This document shows, in pieces, positions 35,239-46,809 of a DNA stretch of 64,000 nt. Position 1 is the first letter of the stretch; the number at the start of each line of letters is the position of its first letter. This DNA comes from Gloeophyllum trabeum ATCC 11539. Taxonomy: Eukaryota > Basidiomycota > Agaricomycetes > Gloeophyllales > Gloeophyllaceae. The DNA is taken from contig NW_006920415.1 in assembly GCF_000344685.1 (NCBI RefSeq), forward strand, positions 1,124,950 through 1,188,949, given 5' to 3'. The position numbers were made by a program, and so were the translations under genes. Below the pieces are notes generated by a model. It saw only the letters and a program-made list of their open reading frames with translations, made no database searches and was not told the DNA's origin.

Positions 35239-36483
35239 ATGGTCGAACTCACGAACCCCGCCACCATGATGAGCCGCCGTTTCAAGCCGGAGGAGATCCC
35301 AGACCAGACGGGTCGCGTTGCCATCGTCACTGGCGGATGTAAGTATTCTCGTATGTAGCACGCACGTCTTTTCACGGAACGCATCTTACAGCTGCCGGGA
35401 TCGGGTTCTACGACGCCCTGGAGCTCGCGCAGAAGAACGCGCGAGTAATCATCATCTCCGCCACCGAAGACCACGGCAAGAAGGCCGAGGAGGAGATCAA
35501 CAAGCGCGTCAAGGAGAAGGGCGCTGCTGGATCGGTTGAATGGATCGGACAGGACCTGGGGGACCTCAAGGGTGTAGACGCGTTGGCCAAGCGCTTGGCG
35601 TCTGAGCTTCCGCGTCTAGACATCTTAATCCTCAATGCTGGCGTCGGACAAGGCGCCTATGGTCTCACAAAAGACGGCCTGGGTAACCACTTTGCTGTGC
35701 GTTTATTTCTCAGAGTGTATGTTCGTCCTCATTGCTGACCTTCTGCGTGCGTTATAGGTCAATGATCTCGCACACTATGTCATTGCGCTGCGACTCCTGC
35801 CCTTGATCGAGAAAACCGTCTCTTCTGGCTTGACTCCTCCCGGCACGGCTCGAATTGTCTTCCAGAGCTCTGAGACGCACCGCCTAGCGCCGAGCGACGT
35901 CAAGTTCGCGTCGAAGGAGGAGATCAACGACGGTCCCGATCGCGATGCGTTCGTCTTGTAAGCCTACTTCGTTACTCAATTCCCTTGAACGTCGATACCG
36001 ATTGATGGACTCCAGGTATGGTCGCTCCAAGCTCGGTATGATCTACAACGCAAAGGGTTTAGCGAAGCGCAAGATCAAGCCTGATACTAAGATCGTCGTC
36101 ACTGCCGTCCACCCAGGTACGGTCGACACTGATCTTCAGGACGCCACAACAGAGTCGTACGGCTTCCTCGGAAAAGTGGCCAATAACTTCATGCGTCTCG
36201 TCGGGAAGAATGCGCAGGAAGGTGCCGAGGCGTCCCTCTGGGCAGCTACAACTACAGAGATCAACGCAGATAACTGGACGGAGTATCAGGTATGTTGGTG
36301 AAGGCTGGTGGTGTGCCTGGACTGCGCTGACATGGCTCGGATCGGCAGGCTAATTATTACTCGGAGCCTAGGGGCAAGCCGCATACGGAGTCGGATACGG
36401 CCAAGCAGGAGAGTATTGCTGATAACTATTGGGAGTTGTGCGCGAGCTTGACTAGAGAGATCCTCGGGGAGGAACTGAGATAA
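35239..36483 (+). CDS. Short-chain dehydrogenase/reductase, retinol-dehydrogenase-like
   Basis: NAD(P)H-dependent oxidoreductase of the classical SDR fold. It begins MVELTNPATMMSRRFKPEEI, then GRVAIVTGG joined across the first intron to SAGIG, giving an intact TGxxxGIG cofactor loop. LDILILNAGVG carries the NAG motif. IVFQSSETHR supplies the catalytic Ser, and YGRSKLG supplies YxxxK after an intron at about 35959-36015. VVTAVHPGTVDTDL follows, as in the family. TAA is at 36481-36483. About four introns, all in frame. It is distinct from the SDR pseudogene at 18719-19913 and is apparently functional. Substrate unknown. It faces the acyltransferase gene tail to tail. Confidence 0.9.
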
Positions 36484-37013
36484 ACAATGAGAGGACGTAT
36501 TAGAAGTCAGACACTGTGTACGCTATAATTCCGTGGATGATCAATCGGAGATGCATTCTCACTTCTCTCTGCGTGAGCTCAACGTGAGCTCTCGAGACTT
36601 GTCGCTGCTGCGACAGAACACCCATGCAGAGTCGTTTGCACTGCAGCGAGTCCCACCTACTCGAGCAACGTGAAAAACCTTTGCTGCTGCGTCATTATAC
36701 ATGACCAGGACGGACAGGTACGATTCCAAGTCTGAGGGTTCTCAGACTCAAATTTGCTACTATCTTATTTCTTGTCCGGTACCGACAGACACGATTCAGA
36801 TATTCGCAGATACTTCGGTTGGGAAGAGAGCCTTGTCTTCTCAGCCGCAAAATCGACTCGGTTCGGTGCCTCTAAGACACCATTTGGCAGAAACTGCCAA
36901 TTAGGAAGTGAATGGTCATCAGGTTCGTGAATTACTTGATGTTGCATTCTATATGATGAGCATTCCGCGATAGCTGATCCTCACCAAGAGAACTCAGACT
37001 TTACGCCCATACT
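36484..37013. other. Convergent intergenic region
   Basis: 3' flanks of the SDR gene and the acyltransferase gene. No gene seen. Confidence 0.5.
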
Positions 37014-38444
37014 CTATGATAAGGCACGGAGCGCGGTCTGGATTGCTGAGAACTTCAGCGGCTGCGCAGACTTGGCCATGCCAGCGTCGACGGCCCACTG
37101 GATGTACCAAGCCGTCGAGAGACTGAACCACAGGAAGGTCCATGCATACCCTATGAGCCTGGCCACGGACTGCGGGAAGAATCTGTCCAGCGCCGCTCTC
37201 CTTGCCGTGGCGATCACGGCGTCCTCGGCCGTGATTGCCATCGCCTGCGCGATAAAGAAGTGGAAGGACGCGCCGAGGTACTCCTTGCCCACCATAGTGT
37301 CCCCGCCCATGTGCACGAGCCCGGAGACCGTAAAGCCAACGTAGAGCTGGGTATAGGAGGAGCCGTTCGTGCCCTTTTTGAAGCCGAAGAGATATACGAA
37401 GAATTTCCCGATGGAGGAGATGTACTGTTAAACCCGCGTTGGTCAATGCGATGCGGTCAATGGGACTGAAGGAACTGACGCGACGCATGAGTTGATGCCA
37501 GGTACGCCTGGACCGACGGAGGTTATTTCGGGGAAGGGACAACGTAAGTATGTGATATCATACATTCATATGAAAATAGGGACTGCCTCACCCCCAGAAT
37601 CGTCTCACTGTGTACGAGTCGCTCCACGCGCCGAACAGGTCCGGCCAGTACCTGGGCTCCGATAAGCCCAAAGCGACGCACACCGCGGACAGCGCGGCGT
37701 AGTTCATGTTCATGGTCCCGTACGGGAGCGTCATCCAAGCGACGATGTTCACGACACGGCCCGTATACCCCTGCGATGTGAACGGGGATGTGTACGGCGT
37801 GGGGTCGGTGTAGTATGGGTTGGACTTGACGTAGGTCTGCGCGAGGTCCACGAGGAGGAAGAACCAAGCCGTGCGGCGGAGCTGGCGCAGGACAAATTGC
37901 CAGCGCGGTTTGGTCGGGGGAGTGGGGACGTTGGCAACCTGTGAAAGAGGGCGCTGTCAGTGTGATTACGAAGGAGGGGGGGACGTGTTCGCGCGACACA
38001 CGGGAAAGGATGATTGACCTGGTAGTTCCAGCCGACGCCTCGAGGGCAGTGGACGGCGCAGAGCATCCACCACCACCGCTGCAGGATGGGGAGCGACGCC
38101 GGGTCGACGGTGTCCTTCTCGTGCCGGAAGTCGCGAACGGGGTCTGTCAGCCAGACGAAATGGATGGCCGTGGCGATGTGGCTGGTTATGGCAGAGCCCA
38201 TGGAGTAGTTATGGAGGGGGTCCCCCGTGGTGAGTTTGAAACCGGAAAAGAGGACAACGCAGTATGCGATGAAGCATGCGAGCTTGATGGAGGTCTTTGG
38301 ACGGAGACTGATGATGAGAGAGAGGCATACATCTGGGAGGAAAAGATCCCAGAAAGCAGAGAACGGCCTCCTCGGCGTCGAGTCGAGGATGATGGAGGTG
38401 TAGCTGGCAAGGCTGCTGTTGGTACCGGTGTGACTGCCGTCCAT
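37014..38444 (-). CDS. Wax-synthase/MBOAT-like membrane acyltransferase
   Basis: Multi-pass membrane protein of the fungal wax-synthase-domain type. Characterised relatives transfer acyl, often acetyl, groups to terpenoid alcohols or fatty alcohols. It starts at the ATG at 38444, with segments PDVCLSLIISL, SIKLACFIAYCVVLFSG, then RWWWMLCAVHCPRGVGWNYQ, GRVVNIVAWMTLPYGTMNM, YAALSAVCVALG and SEPRYWPDLFGAWSDSYTVRRFWG. An intron joins this to RTWHQLMRR, with the conserved active-site-type His in the FWGRTWHQ signature. GSSYTQLYVGFTVSGLVHMGG and a final membrane stretch follow, ending in TAG at 37014-37016. Exons join in frame. Substrate is not deducible. The neighbouring SDR and the MFS pump further left would suit a small metabolic set, but that is inference. 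Confidence 0.85.
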
Positions 38445-39246
38445 TATCTCGCAAGGAGGGGGCTATGGATCCAATTGGCTACACTCAATTGGTTACGGTG
38501 AGTACCGTCTATCTCTGGATTCGCAGAACTACTGTACGTTTGGCAACGCCGGGGATGTTCGCTCGTTCAAGTGGTAGGGCTCAAGAAGTGCTGGTTACTT
38601 CAGGGAGCGGGGAGAGCATCCAGAACTATCGGCCAAGGCTTCTGCACTTATACGTGAGGGTTATCCAAGAGCCTGTGGAGACGTCAAATAAACTTAACCG
38701 TGCAAGGAAGGGGAGCATTAGTGCACGGCTCCTATTGGAAATGTTCGCCGGTGATGAAGAGCTTGCTTACTTGCTGCCTGTGCATTTTGAGAGCATGCAC
38801 GGCATTCAGCTATCTATGCTCGGGCCGGCCTGCCATATATAATACGCAGTGCGAGACTGTCCGTGAAAGGCGACCGCCAGGCATCGTCAGAAATGTACTC
38901 AACCCCCTGCCGGTCTCTAATGGCAGATAAATGCCGGATACAAGTGGGGAGGAGACTTGACGCACCTCCGGCAGACTAAGGACCTGCATTTCTACTGCGC
39001 TGACAGGTTTGGTCCACAGCGCCATCCATGTACTATTGATCAGGCCTAGGACGCACCTCGTATGGCACGATGCGTAGCTTACTTTAGCTTAACCTTATTA
39101 CTTCCCATTTTGTGTCACTAAGTACCTTGCTACCGAATTGGGAAAGACGCGTTTGCGCGCATCTGATTGGCTCCTAGGCACACTGGAGTACGCCAGTTGC
39201 GACATTGGGAGCTGGCCGGGTATAGCGTATTATTAAGTAGCTCCTA
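38445..39246. other. Intergenic, 5' flank of the acyltransferase
   Basis: No gene seen. It must contain the acyltransferase promoter. Confidence 0.45.
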
Positions 39247-39532
39247 CCACTGGGTACATCATCCATATTGAGCATGGAGAAAACTGTGAAATTAACGGGT
39301 CAAAGGTCAAACTTTTTTCATGATTGTCCATTGCACAATTGGTGAACCGAACTAGAATAATACTACTTTTGAGTGTGCAAAAATCTGATTGTGGCACAGG
39401 ATATGTTCTTTGTTCAGCACTATTCATTGAGCTTTCATTTGTTTTGCAAGGCAACACTATGAACAAAATTTGACCTTTGTCCGGTTTCTTTCACACTTTC
39501 TCAGTGGCTCAATATGGGAATTGCACCCAGTG
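39247..39532. mobile_element. TA-flanked MITE, ~286 bp, long imperfect inverted repeats
   Basis: The left half reads CCACTGGGT, CCATATTGAGC, GTGAAATTAACGGG and TCAAAGGTCAAAC in order. The right half, reverse-complemented, reads CACTGGGTGCAATTCC, CATATTGAGCC, GTGAAAGAAACCGG and ACAAAGGTCAAAT. The inverted repeats are about 75-80 bp and roughly 75-80% alike. TA lies immediately outside both ends (39245-39246 and 39533-39534), as expected for Tc1/mariner-type elements. No transposase is inside. The ends differ from the MITE at 5311-5666, so this is another family. Confidence 0.75.
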
Positions 39533-39534
39533 TA

Positions 39535-40474
39535 CCTCACTTTCAGGGCTCTATATAGTATACAGCAAGGAGATCTTGTCCATGACCTACCCCATACTGG
39601 AGGACCATCCGTAGTACAGTGTACATTCTGCCATGAAGTTCACTCTTCGACGGACATGAAGATCAGGAATTTGCGTACCCTACACACCTCCGCCCGTATC
39701 ACTCCCCTTGGCGCAGCCTTGGTGGCGTGCCCGTAGCACCGTTGGGGTCCGAAGGGGGATACAACTGCCTTTATGAGGATGCAAACAGAGAGATACCTTC
39801 CACGAACCTCTTTGTTGACGGTGCAGATTAAGTCGTCGAGCATGACTCCTTGCTCATTCGCCAGACCCTTCGAATGAATCTAGGAAGTGATAGATCATAG
39901 ATGTGACCAGAAGATAAAATGCTAAATATTCATCGAGTGAAGCGGTCGAGCTCCCTCCTTATACGTTGCCAATGGGTCACTCAAAGTAGGAGCGTGTGGA
40001 TACCTTCGATTACTTTGTGACATGGGTACCCTTGGGGTGTCCTGTGTAACATTGGTGTAATGGTTTTCACTTTGTCTGCTTGTCCTCATGACATTCTTGT
40101 CATGCGCAAAACTGATCTCCATCGCTTCGAGGTCTTGTCAGTAGAAGATCATGAAGGGAGAGTGGTACTCAGGTAAGCTTACGTTACCACGGCCCGCTTC
40201 CATCGACATATCAGTGGTGCGACGTCTCGCAGCATATCACTGTCACTGTCAACAAGATGCCAGAGTCACTCTCTACTACGCGATGCCGTTCTCGATGTTA
40301 GCAGTCTCAGTGCATTGGATCAACCCAAACCAGAAACTCATGATGTCCCGATTCTGATTCCGTTATGCCAATCAGCTTCATACACATACCAAATTAAGGC
40401 TTTCTGGCCATTCTGTCATCAAACACCAATCGAACATGTATGCATGGCACGTTTGTTGGCTTCAGACTGAAGCA
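39535..40474. repeat. Gap-2 flank repeat, left copy
   Basis: 940 bp that match 40823-41762 at a constant offset of 1288. They start right after the TA that closes the MITE and end at the first N. No convincing gene lies inside. Confidence 0.9.
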
Positions 40475-40822
40475 NNNNNNNNNNNNNNNNNNNNNNNNNN
40501 NNNNNNNNNNNNNNNNNNNNNNNNNNNNNNNNNNNNNNNNNNNNNNNNNNNNNNNNNNNNNNNNNNNNNNNNNNNNNNNNNNNNNNNNNNNNNNNNNNNN
40601 NNNNNNNNNNNNNNNNNNNNNNNNNNNNNNNNNNNNNNNNNNNNNNNNNNNNNNNNNNNNNNNNNNNNNNNNNNNNNNNNNNNNNNNNNNNNNNNNNNNN
40701 NNNNNNNNNNNNNNNNNNNNNNNNNNNNNNNNNNNNNNNNNNNNNNNNNNNNNNNNNNNNNNNNNNNNNNNNNNNNNNNNNNNNNNNNNNNNNNNNNNNN
40801 NNNNNNNNNNNNNNNNNNNNNN
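40475..40822. other. Assembly gap 2 (348 N)
   Basis: A run of Ns between two copies of the same 940-bp sequence. Confidence 0.99.
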
Positions 40823-41762
40823 CCTCACTTTCAGGGCTCTATATAGTATACAGCAAGGAGATCTTGTCCATGACCTACCCCATACTGGAGGACCATCCGT
40901 AGTACAGTGTACATTCTGCCATGAAGTTCACTCTTCGACGGACATGAAGATCAGGAATTTGCGTACCCTACACACCTCCGCCCGTATCACTCCCCTTGGC
41001 GCAGCCTTGGTGGCGTGCCCGTAGCACCGTTGGGGTCCGAAGGGGGATACAACTGCCTTTATGAGGATGCAAACAGAGAGATACCTTCCACGAACCTCTT
41101 TGTTGACGGTGCAGATTAAGTCGTCGAGCATGACTCCTTGCTCATTCGCCAGACCCTTCGAATGAATCTAGGAAGTGATAGATCATAGATGTGACCAGAA
41201 GATAAAATGCTAAATATTCATCGAGTGAAGCGGTCGAGCTCCCTCCTTATACGTTGCCAATGGGTCACTCAAAGTAGGAGCGTGTGGATACCTTCGATTA
41301 CTTTGTGACATGGGTACCCTTGGGGTGTCCTGTGTAACATTGGTGTAATGGTTTTCACTTTGTCTGCTTGTCCTCATGACATTCTTGTCATGCGCAAAAC
41401 TGATCTCCATCGCTTCGAGGTCTTGTCAGTAGAAGATCATGAAGGGAGAGTGGTACTCAGGTAAGCTTACGTTACCACGGCCCGCTTCCATCGACATATC
41501 AGTGGTGCGACGTCTCGCAGCATATCACTGTCACTGTCAACAAGATGCCAGAGTCACTCTCTACTACGCGATGCCGTTCTCGATGTTAGCAGTCTCAGTG
41601 CATTGGATCAACCCAAACCAGAAACTCATGATGTCCCGATTCTGATTCCGTTATGCCAATCAGCTTCATACACATACCAAATTAAGGCTTTCTGGCCATT
41701 CTGTCATCAAACACCAATCGAACATGTATGCATGGCACGTTTGTTGGCTTCAGACTGAAGCA
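40823..41762. repeat. Gap-2 flank repeat, right copy
   Basis: Identical by eye to 39535-40474. It then runs on into the 5' flank of the nucleotidyltransferase gene. Confidence 0.9.
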
Positions 41763-42196
41763 TATCAGTGTCAGTGCAGCTTGACAAGGAGATCAGGATA
41801 TTCGACCGGTGTTTCAGCTGCAGATCGTGGCTGTCGCCAAGTAACTTTCTTCTTGTAAGTATTCACACTGTAGGCAGGTCAGAGCTTTCAGTGGTAAATA
41901 TCTGCAGACATCCTTTGAGAAATACCTACACCGTGGCAGTCAGCACTCAGAAAGCCAACAGACAGAGATCATTCAAGAGTGATCGGACGGGTTTGCCGAG
42001 GGCCGGCAGAGCACGGCTGTCACGTCTGTCACGCTCTATAATTACCCAATTGCCGCATCTGGGTAAACCAGTGGTCCAGAAGGACTTGGATTCTTAATCT
42101 GAGAGCTCAAGCGGGCACAAGGGTCGTCGACGCCGCCAGCATTTCCGACTGATATCAGCTGGTCGACACCCTACACGGGTGGCAGGCTACCCGCAG
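41763..42196. other. 5' flank of the Cid1-type gene
   Basis: No separate gene recognised. Presumed promoter and leader of the gene starting at 42197. Confidence 0.45.
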
Positions 42197-45100
42197 ATGG
42201 CGACATACACGCAACCCCTCGGCCGCTCTCATTCAATGCACCAGCAGTTCAGCGTCTCACACCCGCCTACTTCGCAACGGAAACAGGCGTCAAGACAGCG
42301 CTTCGTCACCGAATTCTCCCAATGTCTGTTTGACTTTGTAGTACAATTGCTGCCAACACAGGAAGAACTCGCGGTGAAGGAAGATGTCCGCAAGTTACTC
42401 GAGAGGCTGATCCGCACAATCGAGCCAGATAGTCGCCTGCTGTCATTCGGAAGTACTGCCAACGGATTCAGTCTACGGAATTCGGGTATGTGTTGTCTCT
42501 GCTACTTCAGTGCTGGCAAATGAACCGCTGGCGATTAGATATGGACTTATGTTGCCTGATCGACTCCGAAGACCGCCTTAGTGCCACGGATATGGTCACG
42601 ATGCTGGGTGACCTTCTCGAGAGAGGTATGTGGCTTACCTGAGGTTCAGCGCTTCCACTTATTATCTCATTATGTGATACGTTCTTCTAGAGACCAAATT
42701 CCACGTTAAGCCCCTGCCCCATGCACGCATACCGATCGTCAAGTTATCGCTGGACCCGTCGCCGGGTCTCCCCCTAGGGATAGCTTGCGATATCGGATTC
42801 GAGAACAGACTTGCTCTCGAAAATACAAGACTTCTGATGTGCTATGCTATGATCGACCCTACGCGCGTGCGCTCCATGGTGCTCTTTCGTGAGTGTCCCT
42901 ATCTATGAACTGCCGCTCTTTAAACCATGCTCGCCTTCGATCCTGCTGACGGAACAATCCCCCCTGCAGTGAAAGTATGGGCTAAGCGGCGGTCAGTGCA
43001 AAGTGACGTGTCGACGGCCTCTTTCAACTCACACCTTTCACTACAGCAAGATAAATTCACCCTACAAGGGTACCCTGTCATCCTATGGATATGTGCTGCT
43101 TGTGCTATATTTCCTCATCCACGTGAAAAACCCACCTGTGCTTCCCAACCTGCAGCAAATACCACCGCTCCGCCCAATATCTGAGGTAGGTTGCATGGTT
43201 TGTGCGTTATATGCGAGTATTGATCTGTTGCTGCAGGAAGAAACACATCTCCAGGGGCATAATATATGGTAAAGGGTATTATTTTTGTGGATTGAAGTCT
43301 GCTTACCTGATGGTGTTTCTATAGGTTCTTCGACGACATCCAGCTTCTCCGCCAAAGATGGCAGTCGGCCAATACCGAGAATGTGGCTGAGCTGTATGTG
43401 TTACGCTATAACACGCGAGCCTCTTGCTAAGCCCCAACCTTCGCACAGGTTAATAGACTTCTTCCGCTATTACTCCCGGGACTTCCCCTACAGTGTTGGT
43501 GTTGCTTCAATTAAAAATGGGTTGCTCACGAAGGACAGCAAGGGATGGCAAAGTGATGTACGCACTGTGGTTTCAGCAGTTCGAGACCATACTGAATGTC
43601 TCTCAGCTTGACAGCCCTCGATACAATGATCTCCGAGAACGGAATCGCTTCTGTATAGAGGTTCGTACTTTACGTGAATCATGTCCGTAGAGGTCTCACC
43701 TCCTCAAAGGACCCGTTCGAAACGGATTTTAACGTCGCCAGATGCGTTACCAAAGAAGGGTTATATACGGTCAGTTAGCTCTCGCGGAGGATGGAAAGCT
43801 TGCTGAATTTCATGCTCAGATACGTGGCGAGTTCATGCGTGCTTCGAGGATCCTTGCCAGCCGGCCAGAGCGTGCAATCGTTGCATTGGCTCAGCTCTGC
43901 GAGGAACGTCCAGATGAGCAACTCGGCCGCCCATTACCCGCTCGCTCTGCTTTCGTGCCTCCACGATTATCTCCCGTACCACCGCAGAGTCCTTACACTA
44001 TCGGCAGCAATCCCCTTCGTCCCAACAGGCTGTCAGTCGTGGAGAAGCTGGCTCCTCAAACACAGGTCCTGCCAGTGAACGTCGAGCAACAACCTCCGCC
44101 ACCTGTGCTGCAAGTACCGCCCAGTCCCCCTCCTGACCACATGGCCCCCAAACGGTCCAAATGGACCAGTCCACCACCGCCAGAAGCGCCGCCTTCCGTT
44201 CACGCTTCATTTGAGGACCAATTCGGAAAGGGTCTTGAGCTTGCTACAGCGTCCTCAGAAGCTAGAGAGGAGCAAACTGGTTCTTATTCGTCGAATAATA
44301 GCGAAGTGCCTACCGACGACGAAGTACCTACGGACGGCCTTGATTCTGATGATGTCCGATCTGTTCATTCTTTCACCGAGGAGTCGCTTCCATCATACCG
44401 AGAGCCCGGACCATCCAGTCTAGGCCGACATCCCCGATCACGCTACAAGGACGAAGGGCCGGCGTTGCCGCGACGCATGACTGCTCAGGATACCGCCGCG
44501 CGTCAGTTGCAAGCAGCTCTCCGCATGCGTGGACGAATGTCTGCCAAGCAAGCTAGTCCTTTGCTGTCGCCGTCGGGGTTTACCAGGCCCCCTCCTGGTG
44601 CATTTTCGCCAATACGTTCCGAGTCCTCGCGCAGATCGTCTTCAGGGCCGCCGCGTATAGCCGATAAAGCTTTGCTGTCACATGTACAATCTAGGATCCC
44701 AACTACAATATCATCGTCACCTGCACCACGCCCGATAATCATACCACCACAACAGGCTTCCAATGTATTTTATCAAACCTCTCCAGCACAGGAAAGAGCA
44801 ACATATTTATACCCAAATCCAGGATCGTGTACATCATTATATTCCCAGTATCAAGCGCAACAGCACTACTACACGGACGCATCTTCACCTAATACTGGTC
44901 ATCGGCCATCGACGCAATTGGCGCCGGAGAGGAACTCCCCCGCTTTCGAAACGCCAGACAGGTCCCCTACGTTATCGCAAATGGCTCATGAGGGCGCACC
45001 CAGTACTGGCCACCGACTATCGATGCATATAGCGCCAAAGATTATCGCGCCAGACTTCGATACCCCCGACAGGTCCCCTACCTTGTCGCAGATGGCTCAC

Positions 45101-45559
45101 GAGGGGGAGATCTCACCCACATACAGTCGTTTTTCGCATGCACATTCGCATTCTTCTGCTACCATCACTCCAAGGGTCTTCCACTTTGCTCGATCCCAGA
45201 CCCATGCCGACGATGGACATTCATCGTCGCCAGAGCCACCTAGTCGGCCTCCTTCGAGGCGGTCAGGGGGACGAGCAGAAGCCGGATCGGCGTCGTCGCC
45301 AGTGTCTGTCTCGACTCCCAGCGTCTCGCCTACCTCCTCAGTGAGCTCGCATTATCCTGTTTCCGTGTCACCATCGTCTACGTCCCCGCCATCTCCCCAC
45401 CACAGTCCTCGGTTCCACGATTCTAGTCCTAGGATCGGCAGGCCGGAGCAGAGCCCGCGCCCAAAACAGCGGGAAGATGCCCTAATCAGCGACAGCATGA
45501 AGAGACGGGAGGCCAAAGTAACGGATTCCTTACGCGATCTGTCTCTGAAGGCGTCCTGA
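42197..45559 (+). CDS. Cid1-type non-canonical poly(A)/poly(U) polymerase
   Basis: Nucleotidyltransferase that adds A or U residues to RNA 3' ends. The first exon encodes MATYTQPLGRSHSMH. The catalytic core shows LLSFGSTANGFSLRNS joined across an intron to DMDLCCLIDS (GS plus DxD), and the third acidic residue in GIACDIGFENRLALENT. MVLFLKVWAKRR and SPYKGTLSSYGYVLLVLYFL follow, then the PAP-associated part LIDFFRYYSRDFPYSVGVAS, FCIE joined to DPFETDFNVAR, and GLYTIRGEFMRASRIL. After about 43900 the chain is a long Ser/Pro-rich, probably disordered tail. It contains a ~36-residue internal duplication built on TGHRxSxxxAP and DRSPTLSQMAHEG, near 44890-45110. TGA is at 45557-45559. All exons join in frame. 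Whether it adds A or U cannot be told. Confidence 0.9.
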
Positions 45560-45912
45560 GACTTGCTGACCTTTGATTTTTGCGGCATCATGAGGCGCCT
45601 GCGTAATTCTGAATCTAACGGCGTGCTTGGTCGTTTTGCTTTCTTTGCTCCTCTGACATTCCTTGGTTTTGAAGGCCGTGATGCGTTACCCTCAACTCAT
45701 TGGCTGGGTGCAGTGTCTCAACTGGGTCTTCTTGACCCTCGTCAATTTACACAGTTACAATTCTAGCATGTTATGTGTATGTAGCTATGACACATGTCAA
45801 ATGCATGTCCGGACAGGACAGGTAGTTCACACCATTACCTATATGATGAGACTAGGGGTCTGCGCAGTGCATTTCGCGGAAACGAGCATAAAGTCGAAAA
45901 AAATCTGATTAG
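45560..45912. other. Convergent intergenic region
   Basis: 3' flanks of the Cid1-type gene (+) and LSM7 (-). No gene seen. Confidence 0.5.
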
Positions 45913-46437
45913 CTACTCTTGAGCCACGAAGGGGTTGGCTATTTCTTCGAAGCCGTCTACAGGGCTCAAGAGAGTTATCGTGGGGCCGCGGAGTACGACC
46001 AGCCCCAGATTTCTCTTGCGCGGTGAAGGCTCTAGATAGTTATCAGGGTGGATAGATCCATATGGCAACAACAGGGCACACCTGTCGGTTGTTCTTCAAC
46101 TTCGTCAAGTACAAGGTTAAGCAGTTGGTCAAATCCTTTGAGCACTCCCGTAACTAGTCGTACTGTGTCAGGACTCGAAATTGGGATCCATCGTAACGAC
46201 GAACCTTCCCTACCGCCGGTGAACTTCACCCTAATTCTTTCGTTAACATACTTCGAAAGATCAAGAATAGCTTCACGCTTCGGTTTGTCCATGGTGGGCT
46301 GCGGTCCCTGTGGACCTCCTCGACCTCTAGCAGACGCAGATGATCCTCTTGCACCCCTAGCAGCACCACGGCCCTACATTGAATAGTCAAGTCACGGCCG
46401 CATAGTTGCTGTTCCCGACACAGACCCGATCCGCCAT
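45913..46437 (-). CDS. LSM7: U6 snRNA-associated Sm-like protein LSM7
   Basis: Subunit of the LSM1-7 ring (cytoplasmic mRNA decapping and decay) and the LSM2-8 ring (U6 snRNA). The tiny first exon is MADR from the ATG at 46437, spliced to an RGG-like leader (GRGAARGARGSSASARGRGG) and then KREAILDLSKYVNERIRVKF, the Sm1 start. A further intron separates FTGGRE from VTGVLKGFDQLLNLVLDEVE, the Sm1 core. The last exons give NLGLVVLRGPTITLLSPVDG (Sm2) and end IANPFVAQE, with TAG at 45913-45915. Length and order match fungal LSM7; the N-terminal RG-rich leader is common in fungal copies. It shares a 372-bp divergent promoter region with the importin gene. Confidence 0.93.
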
Positions 46438-46809
46438 TGTCGTTGATAGTGGTAGTCTTGAATCTGACTGCTGGAGTCACAATGCGATCGAAGAGAGCGA
46501 ATCGCTTCTTATTCCGCAATATAATAGTGAGGCTGGATTTTGAGTTAATTCTGTAGCCGCTGCCTGGGTGTAGAGCTCCCGAAAGGAAGAGGTGGCTTGT
46601 GGCCCAGGAATAATGCAACCATATTCGATTGTTTGGCACTGAAAAACGGACGCGCGCGTCTGCAACTTCCCTCAACCCACTCCATCATCGCCTTTACCGA
46701 CCACCACCGTCCTTCTGGAACAGATCGACGAAATCGGTTCAAAATCGAGCTGGTCCTGCTATCTTAGAGTACGCGATATTACGACTGGGTGGCCCCGCAA
46801 TTCACGGTC
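46438..46809. promoter_or_regulatory. Divergent promoter region, LSM7 / importin beta-1
   Basis: 372 bp between two ATGs on opposite strands. No clear TATA box stands out. Confidence 0.55.

Noticed and set aside
40440..41024. Open frames through gap 2
   Set aside because: Artefact of the Ns between duplicated non-coding flanks.
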